From JAGOGN01 sp036652735 (lineage in GTDB: Bacteria > Bacillota > Clostridia > Lachnospirales > Lachnospiraceae): DNA of 41,714 nt. Numbering within the stretch: the stretch's first letter is position 1; every line of letters starts with the position of its first letter. The DNA is taken from NCBI GenBank assembly GCA_036652735.1, contig JAVVVI010000018.1:1-41714 (forward strand), written 5' to 3'. The translations under genes and the position numbers were made by a program. Below, one piece after another: positions 36,146-41,714 of this stretch. The notes below the pieces were generated by a model. The model saw only the letters and a program-made list of their open reading frames with translations. It did not search any database and was not told the origin of the DNA.

Positions 36146-36850
36146 TTATGGTACAAAAATCTGTGTAATATATAGTATTGCTCCATCCTCTATAACCGCT
36201 GTTGTGGCAAACTGTGTAAAACAATTCTCACTGTCTTTCATTTCTGTTAAAAATTCTTTTCTATGTAAGGTTTTCTCCGGCTGTCCAAAATCCGAGCTAT
36301 CTGTATAGACAAAATTCTTGCTTAAAGGAAGTGTAACCTCTTCAATGGCATAATAACTTTTCGCACCATCCATTCCCACTTCGTAATATACACCATTTTC
36401 GCTTGTTTGCAAATAGCAGCCGCCTTCTTCCAATCCACCATTAATGATCAGTTCACCCTGTTCTCTCTTAAGAGAGTTCACCTTCATCTCTTTTTTATTA
36501 ATCACAAGGATATCCCCTATTTTCAGTTTCCCAATATCAACCAGATCAAACAATTCATAGTCATATAAGGTCATAGGTACAAAGGATTCTTTCTGCTGAT
36601 TCTCATAAATATCCGCTGCCGAAAAGGATACCGCTACCGTACAGTTGTTCAAAGTATCCCCACGAAGAGTCGCCGGGAGAGGTGTTATTTTCTCTCCTTC
36701 CTCATTTTCCTCCTTGGGAGCCGGCACGTCTGCTGTTGTCTTTGCATCTGCTGCCTTCTGTGTATCTGCTGCCTTCTGTGCATCTGTGCAGCCCGCCAAC
36801 GCCATGAGATTCATTAAAATAATAACGATTGCAATCTTTTTTCTAATCAT
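36146..36850 (-). CDS. Lipoprotein of unknown function
   Basis: 234 residues. A lipobox (LMALAGC, Cys 21) follows a basic N-terminus and hydrophobic core, so it is expected to be lipid-anchored outside the membrane. After the Cys is a short Ala-rich linker with a repeated DTQKAADAQ-like unit, then a charged stretch. The remaining 170 residues are mixed alpha/beta and not recognised (KIGDILVINKKEM, YYAIEEVTLPLSKNFVYTDSS). TAGGAGGAG precedes the ATG. It sits 45 bp upstream of the V4R gene and could start that transcript or stand alone; no clear terminator lies between. Confidence 0.85.
   Translation of the reverse strand: MIRKKIAIVIILMNLMALAGCTDAQKAADTQKAADAKTTADVPAPKEENEEGEKITPLPATLRGDTLNNCTVAVSFSAADIYENQQKESFVPMTLYDYELFDLVDIGKLKIGDILVINKKEMKVNSLKREQGELIINGGLEEGGCYLQTSENGVYYEVGMDGAKSYYAIEEVTLPLSKNFVYTDSSDFGQPEKTLHRKEFLTEMKDSENCFTQFATTAVIEDGAILYITQIFVP
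36745..36780 (-). repeat. Tandem 18-bp repeat in the lipoprotein linker
   Basis: Two 18-bp units (36745-36762 and 36763-36780) differ at one base and a partial third follows. They encode the Ala/Lys/Gln linker just after the lipidated cysteine, so copy-number change would alter linker length in steps of six residues without shifting the frame. Confidence 0.85.
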
Positions 36851-36917
36851 CTTATCTCCTCCTAAGTTGCTATTTTCTGCTCTGTGAATAGTACCCTATT
36901 TTTTAAAAATTGAAAGA

Positions 36918-36957
36918 GACCCAACGTGGTCCGCATCAATGAGAGGCGTGTTGGGTC
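36918..36957 (-). terminator. Hairpin terminator after the Listeria-Bacteroides repeat gene
   Basis: GACCCAAC (36918-36925) and GTTGGGTC (36950-36957) pair perfectly with a 24-base loop. On the minus strand the stem is followed by a T-rich stretch (TCTCTTTCAATTTTT). It lies 106 bases past the stop at 37064 and before the lipoprotein gene. The long loop is unusual for a plain terminator, so another RNA role is possible. Confidence 0.5.
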
Positions 36958-37063
36958 CTACTAATAGTAGTATATTCTATTAAGCTTCTTTTCGTCAATG
37001 GTTATTCCTATATTTGTGCGAATAAATTTGAGAATCCCAATTTACGTATCAACTGTTTGCCTA

Positions 37064-38089
37064 TTATCCTTCAAACGCTGCGTAAACAGGTGTTAACTTT
37101 ATATTTCCCGTCATAAATGGTGGCACTTCCAGAAATGGTCCGTACGTCTTTCCTTTACAGGTGATCTTCCATCCCTCAAAAAACTTTGTTCCTTTGGAAT
37201 CCAGCTGTGGCAGCGCTGTTGCCTTTCCTGAAGTATACTTTCTAATTGCATTTGAAGGCAGCTTTGCTCCATTTAGCGAGACATAACTGATCTTGTATTT
37301 TGCAGGTTTTACCCACTGTGCATAAAGGGTTACGTTCTTATTTCCCCGTGCTAAATAGTCTCCACGTGCTCCTACCAGGAAAAAGTTATCATATCCGGTA
37401 GCCGCCTTTTTAAAACTCCATCCTACAAATTTGTAACCTGCTTTTTTAAATTTACATTTTGGATAGGTGTAGTCTGCCTCAGTAATATCCTTTTTCATCT
37501 TCCCGGTACCGCCATTGGCATTGTATGTAATTGAATGTCCCCATTGTGCTTTCAGATGCACATTTGGTCCCATTCCCGGTTCATATCCGGAATACTTTCC
37601 TCCATTACTATGATACCAACCAATGAATTGGAAGCCTTTTTTCGTGGGTATTGGAAACTTGAATGCCTTTGTAGAAGCATCAATTTTATGTGCTTCTATC
37701 TTGTTCCCGCCATCTGAGTCAAAGGTAATACTATACTCTTTCTTAGGATCAAATACAGCAAGCCCAAAGTATGCCTTTGCTCCTTTATAGGTAACTGTAA
37801 CCGGTTTCCACCCTTCCTGTTCAAACGGTCTGCCCTGGGTTAATTCTACTCCGGAGTAAAATTGCAATTCTGAATTTGCAATTACTTCTGTCTTTCCATT
37901 GGACATCTTTGCTTTTACAACAATTCCATTGGACGAAAATCCATCTCCAATATTGTATGCACATTTGTCAGGAAACTTGGTAACCTTTATGGATTCCACC
38001 TTTGCCTCTGCATGTACACTCCCGATGTTTATACCTCCAAACAAAGAAATCATTAGTACCATACACAACATTCCAGCTATTTTTCTCAT
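37064..38089 (-). CDS. Secreted protein with Listeria-Bacteroides (InlB B-type) repeats
   Basis: 341 residues. Signal peptide 1-27 (hydrophobic core, ending SVHA). Residues about 32-113 look like a bacterial Ig-like domain (VESIKVTKFPDK, VTYKGAKAYF). Two good Flg_new/InlB B repeats follow (FIGWYHSNGG to LKAQW near 123-187; FVGWSFKKAA to LYAQW near 189-260), then a third, degenerate copy (FFEGWK to LTPVY). No LPXTG, so it is probably released or held non-covalently. GGAAGGAG precedes the ATG. Directly upstream lie LytTR-like repeats and the AgrC/LytTR pair, which probably control it. Confidence 0.9.
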   Translation of the reverse strand: MRKIAGMLCMVLMISLFGGINIGSVHAEAKVESIKVTKFPDKCAYNIGDGFSSNGIVVKAKMSNGKTEVIANSELQFYSGVELTQGRPFEQEGWKPVTVTYKGAKAYFGLAVFDPKKEYSITFDSDGGNKIEAHKIDASTKAFKFPIPTKKGFQFIGWYHSNGGKYSGYEPGMGPNVHLKAQWGHSITYNANGGTGKMKKDITEADYTYPKCKFKKAGYKFVGWSFKKAATGYDNFFLVGARGDYLARGNKNVTLYAQWVKPAKYKISYVSLNGAKLPSNAIRKYTSGKATALPQLDSKGTKFFEGWKITCKGKTYGPFLEVPPFMTGNIKLTPVYAAFEG

Positions 38090-38176
38090 AATACTCCTTC
38101 CTTATCCGTTTTTTTTACGCCCTATATATAAAAATTTTTCTCTGCTCCCCTGGTTCTTCCGTACACTCATTGCAGT

Positions 38177-38264
38177 ATGAACTGTACTATTTTTTAAGCA
38201 TACACTACTTCCTTCGAACGAACCTTTTACAGCACGAACCGTGTTTTCTGCTACACGAACCGTG
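38177..38264 (-). promoter_or_regulatory. LytTR-type binding repeats upstream of the surface protein gene
   Basis: On the minus strand CACGGTTCGTG occurs at 38254-38264 and 38233-38243, start to start 21 bp. A third, diverged copy (AAGGTTCGT) is at 38218-38226 and ACAGTTCAT at 38177-38185; the last matches the published AgrA/LytTR 9-mer pattern fully, the first two at eight of nine. A 9-bp site plus 12-bp spacer is the known LytTR arrangement. They begin immediately after the kinase stop codon and precede the gene at 38089. CACGGTTCGTG is also a small palindrome. Confidence 0.65.
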
Positions 38265-39566
38265 CTACGATTCTGATTCCTCTTTCATAGGTATCATAAG
38301 TTGTAATATAAATATGCTGCCCTCTGTCTCAAAAGAATATAATCCACCATGCTTCTCCACAATAGAAGCCATACTCTTCAAACCGTAGCCATGTTCCTTT
38401 TCTTCCCGTATAGAGGTAGGCCATTCTCCCTGCATCTTAATTACACCTTCATATGCATTTTCTGTAGAAAACACTAATTTATGATTGTTAATAAACGAAC
38501 TCAGATACACCTTTCGTAACTTTTCATTTTCTATTCCGCTTACTGCACGAAAGGCATTCTCCAGACTATTATAGAATATGGAGCAGATTTCTATATCGCT
38601 GATTGGAAGTTCAGCGGGAAGTTTCACATCTATAAATAAGAGAATCCTGTCCTCCCCGGCTTTTGACTCAAAGTTCGATAAGATTAGATTTACCGTATCA
38701 TTCTCACAATAGCGATGTGGAACAACCGAATCAATACTGATTTCCACACCGGCAAGATAATCTATTATCTTTTGAAGTTCCCCCTTAGAAGCATAACTTC
38801 CAATTAGTGACAGATGGTGGCGCAGATCGTGACGATAAATTCTTGTATGCTCTTGCAATTTACGCATGGATTCCAATTCCTGTTTTGATAATTGAAGCTG
38901 CTTTGCTGTAAAATCCCGTTCTTGTCTTGCATCGGATTGTTTCTGTATTTCGATATGATATAAAATCACGAATATAAAATAAAATACACTTACTACTGAG
39001 GGCATGAACTGAACCGCCCACTTAGAGCCTGAGTATAATAAATTAGTATATATTGTGGTTACATAATCAAATATATAATACATAAAAGGAATGGAACAGA
39101 ACAAAAGACATGCCTGGGCTGATTTTTTCATTAACTGGAAAACGCTTTCCGCCACATACTTAGACAGTAAGAAAAACAATATCGGAACCGCTATGGTATA
39201 ACCGATATGGTTCATAATCATGCTTCCAAATAGTTCGCCAAATACAGCACCGATCCATCTGGGCGCCTGACAGCATAAATATGCCGATAATACACATCCG
39301 GTTGAAACCAGCCAGGAACGCCTGAGATACAGATGTAAGAATAAAACCAGTGGTAAATGTGTAATAAAAGGGTAAAGCTTGGCTGTTATGGAAAAGCCAA
39401 CTACTTTCCCGCATATTACCTGAATGCATAATAGAAGCAGCGATAAGACAAGAAGAACGGCTCTATTCCTTTTGGTATCTGTGATACCGGCAAAGGATAC
39501 GGATACGGCTACACCGAATAACAATGCGAAACCATAACGCAAAAAACTAAATAGTACTACACTCAT
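38265..39566 (-). CDS. AgrC-like membrane sensor histidine kinase (GHKL family)
   Basis: 433 residues. About six membrane segments fill residues 1-205. Then a helical linker, and the phosphorylated His lies in YRHDLRHHLSLI near 245. The N-box (FYNSLENAFRA) is near 330 and the G-box (HGYGLKS) near 394, the GHKL-type ATPase of peptide-sensing kinases such as AgrC. Its start overlaps the response regulator's stop by 4 bp. No AgrB/AgrD peptide genes are nearby, so the signal is unknown. Its stop codon directly adjoins the LytTR-like sites. Confidence 0.93.
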   Translation of the reverse strand: MSVVLFSFLRYGFALLFGVAVSVSFAGITDTKRNRAVLLVLSLLLLCIQVICGKVVGFSITAKLYPFITHLPLVLFLHLYLRRSWLVSTGCVLSAYLCCQAPRWIGAVFGELFGSMIMNHIGYTIAVPILFFLLSKYVAESVFQLMKKSAQACLLFCSIPFMYYIFDYVTTIYTNLLYSGSKWAVQFMPSVVSVFYFIFVILYHIEIQKQSDARQERDFTAKQLQLSKQELESMRKLQEHTRIYRHDLRHHLSLIGSYASKGELQKIIDYLAGVEISIDSVVPHRYCENDTVNLILSNFESKAGEDRILLFIDVKLPAELPISDIEICSIFYNSLENAFRAVSGIENEKLRKVYLSSFINNHKLVFSTENAYEGVIKMQGEWPTSIREEKEHGYGLKSMASIVEKHGGLYSFETEGSIFILQLMIPMKEESES

Positions 39567-40294
39567 CTGTAGGGTCCTCCTTCTTCATGTAAAAGCAAAT
39601 ATTTCATATATGCAGTTTTTGCTTTTACAAAAGAATCTCTTGCTATGGGAATCACTGTGTTCAAGGTTGTTAGGAAGCCCTCCTTACGAAGCTCGCAAAC
39701 ATGGTTTAAATTAACCACAAAGGAACGATGGGGTTTATAAAAGGAAGGATTCAAGAGCAGCTTATCTTCAAAATCCGCAAGGTACCCATAGGTTTTTCGC
39801 AGCTCACCATTGGAAAGGGTGAACTGAACATTACGATTCACAACCTCTACACTTACAATCTGGGAATAGGGGAGTTTGATAAGACCATTCTTTGTCTTAA
39901 GTATGATATAAGCTTCTTCCTTACGAAAATTGGCAAGTTCTTTCTCCAAACAAGGAAAAAGCTCCTCCTTCCTTGCCGGTTTTAATATGTAATTCTTTGC
40001 ATTCACGCGATAGCTTTCAAGCGCGAACTCCCTGGAAGATGACAAAAACACAATTGGTATTTTTTCATTATAACTGCGAATCTCTGCTGCCGCTTCCATT
40101 CCAGTTACACCAGGCATAAGAATATCAAGAATTAACAGGTCGAAACTTCTCTTGTTCATCGTCTCTAAGAGTTCTAAGGGACTTTGAAACGTCTCATATG
40201 TAACTGCATTGGCATGTTTTCTTCGGAACTCTTCCAGTAAGGAAGAGATACATGCTAGTTCTTCTACATTATCATCACAGATTGCAAGATGCAT
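39563..40294 (-). CDS. LytTR-family response regulator
   Basis: 243 residues. Receiver domain 1-120 with acidic pair D7-D8, phospho-acceptor D57 (LILDILMPG) and K105 (YILKPARK). Residues about 135-235 are the LytTR DNA-binding domain (ILKTKNGLIKLPYSQI, FYKPHRSFVVNLNHV). AAAGGAG precedes the ATG. Paired with the overlapping AgrC-like kinase, it is expected to bind 9-bp repeats such as those after the kinase gene. Confidence 0.95.
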   Translation of the reverse strand: MHLAICDDNVEELACISSLLEEFRRKHANAVTYETFQSPLELLETMNKRSFDLLILDILMPGVTGMEAAAEIRSYNEKIPIVFLSSSREFALESYRVNAKNYILKPARKEELFPCLEKELANFRKEEAYIILKTKNGLIKLPYSQIVSVEVVNRNVQFTLSNGELRKTYGYLADFEDKLLLNPSFYKPHRSFVVNLNHVCELRKEGFLTTLNTVIPIARDSFVKAKTAYMKYLLLHEEGGPYR

Positions 40295-40323
40295 ACTACT
40301 CTCCTTTGTTAACTAATAGCGTC

Positions 40324-40352
40324 ATTATAGCAAATAGGGTGTCGAAAAACAA
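40324..40352 (-). promoter_or_regulatory. Promoter of the two-component operon
   Basis: TTGTTT (40347-40352) and TATAAT (40324-40329) are 17 bases apart on the minus strand, about 30 bases before the regulator's start. A second TATAAT at 40408-40413 has the palindrome GAACCTGGTTC (40420-40430) just upstream and might be a distal start. Confidence 0.5.
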
Positions 40353-40421
40353 TGGGCAATCCACACACCCAAAAAGCTATTGCCTCCTGCATTCTTATCT
40401 AGTTCCGATTATATCGTTTGA

Positions 40422-40571
40422 ACCTGGTTCAGAGTTGTTAATATCGAGACCACCGGGAAATTAGCAGGCCTTTTAAACAATCTTGGAGAAGTAATTGTTC
40501 GAGGTGTATTTGGCGGTTCGCACTCTGGAAGCGACCTAATACTGGAAGGTTCCGGCTGCCTGAAACAGCCT
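40422..40571 (+). pseudogene. Possible coding remnant on the plus strand
   Basis: After an in-frame TGA at 40419 the plus strand reads about 50 residues that look protein-like, including TTGKLAGLLNNLGE and VRGVFGGSHSGSD, with no in-frame ATG and no ribosome site. It ends in the opposite strand's small membrane gene. It may be the tail of a decayed gene of unknown family; no certain homology is claimed. GGCTG/CAGCC near 40550 followed by a T-rich stretch could be an old terminator. Confidence 0.35.
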
Positions 40572-40574
40572 ATT

Positions 40575-40904
40575 TTACTTCTCTTCATATTTCTTCGTAA
40601 TAACCAAAAGATAAATCGCCATAATTACAATCGTTTCAATCATCACGCCCACAATAGACAACAATATATAGGGCGTATTTTGCTCACTAAGTAATGGCAT
40701 TCCTAATACAATAAAAACAATTCCATATAAAATATACAGTTTACCCGTTGCATGATTATATCCCCTTATATCATTCACATGAAAAGTTTTAATATTTGCC
40801 CAAAAACCTACTGCCTTCTTTGAGAAAAAAGCACTAATACCAAGTCCAATCATCAAACATCCGCATAACGTCCATACAATAAATGCAAGAATGCTCCCGT
40901 CCAT
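40575..40904 (-). CDS. Small integral membrane protein
   Basis: 109 residues with three hydrophobic segments at about 5-27, 53-73 and 79-100, separated by a basic loop (FFSKKAVGFWANIKTF). The loop pattern, with aromatic and Gly/Asn residues, resembles small SdpI- or DUF3784-like proteins but I cannot assign it surely. GGAGG lies seven bases before the ATG. It is 61 bp downstream of the DinB-like gene, so the two may be co-transcribed. Confidence 0.8.
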   Translation of the reverse strand: MDGSILAFIVWTLCGCLMIGLGISAFFSKKAVGFWANIKTFHVNDIRGYNHATGKLYILYGIVFIVLGMPLLSEQNTPYILLSIVGVMIETIVIMAIYLLVITKKYEEK

Positions 40905-40965
40905 ATCATATCCTCCAATTCTTAAAATTAATTTTCTAAAACTATCTTGGAATTTGAAAATTCAC

Positions 40966-41622
40966 TTACGAATGAATCTTATTTTCAATACGCAAGCAGG
41001 CCTCTATATGCATAATCCAATGTCTTGAAAATGGCATTTGAATTAACCCTTGAATATCTTTATTACACCAATAATCAATCAACCACATTGCATTTTCATC
41101 TGCACTTACCACATTTAATGCTCTTAAAGACTCTTTTCTTTCTTCTGATATTTTTCTTTTCAATTCGTCATAAGATAATTTCCCAAGCATTTTCTCGGTA
41201 GTTTCTTGTACTTCGAAGATGTATGAATATAGTTCTTTTAAATTAAGCTGTTCTGAGAAGTCTGCAATCTGTTGTTTTATAAGTTCGTTTCCTGTTGTAA
41301 TTATGGGCGAATTGATACGCTTTTGATAATTACCAGTAAAAAACACTTGTTCGTCTCCACTGATCACTGTGTGCGCCACTATATCTTCTATACGGAAAAT
41401 ATGCCAAATGGAATAGGCAATCGTTTTACTCTGATAACCATCCGCGTTTATGAAGGGAATTGCGTTAAAATCTTCTCTGCATAATTCCTTTTGGAACGAT
41501 ATTAAGGTTTGCATTAACTGATTTCGCAAATTCAACAAACTATCAATACCCTCTCTATAGGTATCTTTCTTCCTTATTTGTATTTGCATTGTTTTATTAA
41601 GTTCAGACCAATCCTTATTCAT
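40966..41622 (-). CDS. DinB/YfiT-like putative metalloenzyme
   Basis: 218 residues, an all-helical protein of the DinB superfamily layout. Candidate metal-binding histidines are in SIWHIFRIEDIVAH near 75-88 and in SRHWIMHIE near the end. DinB-like proteins include thiol transferases; the substrate here is unknown. The ATG at 41622 with AAGGTG close upstream is preferred over TTG at 41628. TATAAT lies about 40-50 bases upstream. Its position, downstream of nothing recognisable, gives no further clue. Confidence 0.75.
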   Translation of the reverse strand: MNKDWSELNKTMQIQIRKKDTYREGIDSLLNLRNQLMQTLISFQKELCREDFNAIPFINADGYQSKTIAYSIWHIFRIEDIVAHTVISGDEQVFFTGNYQKRINSPIITTGNELIKQQIADFSEQLNLKELYSYIFEVQETTEKMLGKLSYDELKRKISEERKESLRALNVVSADENAMWLIDYWCNKDIQGLIQMPFSRHWIMHIEACLRIENKIHS

Positions 41623-41714
41623 AATCAATCACCTTCCAAATGTCAATTATATTTTCAACTTCTACATAATTATACTGTATTAGAATTGAAAATTCTACTA
41701 CCTTTTTACTTTAG

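Noticed and set aside
40330..40375. A 15-residue peptide with one Cys upstream of the LytTR regulator, as a possible signal peptide precursor
   Set aside because: It needs a TTG start far from the ribosome site, overlaps the promoter, and no AgrB-type processing gene is present.

Overview
The window looks like a low-GC Gram-positive anaerobe, most likely a Lachnospiraceae-type Clostridia. The evidence is a GlgC/GlgD glycogen operon, rubrerythrin, strong AGGAGG ribosome sites, an AgrC/LytTR two-component pair, Listeria-Bacteroides repeat surface proteins and many c-di-GMP proteins. Species was not determined. Almost every gene is on the minus strand; only a LuxR-type regulator and an Lrp regulator are on plus. 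No tRNA, rRNA, CRISPR array, insertion sequence or phage module was seen. A run of 100 Ns (10453-10552) is an assembly gap inside the glycogen operon.

Layout. 1-2321: the 5' part of a secreted beta-helix protein, overlapped by a small Cys-rich protein gene and divergent from a chimeric regulator (2322-3488). 3506-14752: a glycogen operon transcribed glgB, glgP, glgC, glgD, glgA, then a GH13-GH77 fusion enzyme. It starts from a good promoter at 14897-14925. Together these make ADP-glucose, polymerise and branch glucan, and degrade it. 14968-17674: a membrane-anchored protein of unknown function and an agmatinase-like ureohydrolase, the latter divergent from an Lrp/AsnC regulator (17862-18293). 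18353-23876: a secreted beta-helix protein, then a run of HD-GYP protein, condensation-type acyltransferase, zinc-ribbon membrane protein and HSL-type esterase. 23940-24677: rubrerythrin preceded by a 56-residue Cys-rich protein. 24769-32021: membrane MutS-like ATPase, DHH phosphoesterase, SbcC, SbcD and a 46-residue Lys-rich protein.

32069-36100 is a c-di-GMP module: a V4R-domain sensor, an intact diguanylate cyclase with PAS and I-site, and a dCache/degenerate-GGDEF/EAL protein. 36146-36850 is a lipoprotein. 37064-38089 is a secreted Listeria-Bacteroides repeat protein, followed upstream by an AgrC-like kinase and LytTR regulator pair (38265-40294). Between kinase and surface protein lie LytTR-like repeats exactly 21 bp apart, which suggests that the two-component system controls the surface protein. 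40295-41622 holds a possible coding remnant, a small membrane protein and a DinB-like protein.

The best candidates for undescribed biology are the LytTR repeat-controlled surface protein, the acyltransferase/zinc-ribbon/esterase cluster, the V4R-cyclase-EAL module, and two small proteins just upstream of rubrerythrin and sbcD. All functional links between neighbours are inferred from position.
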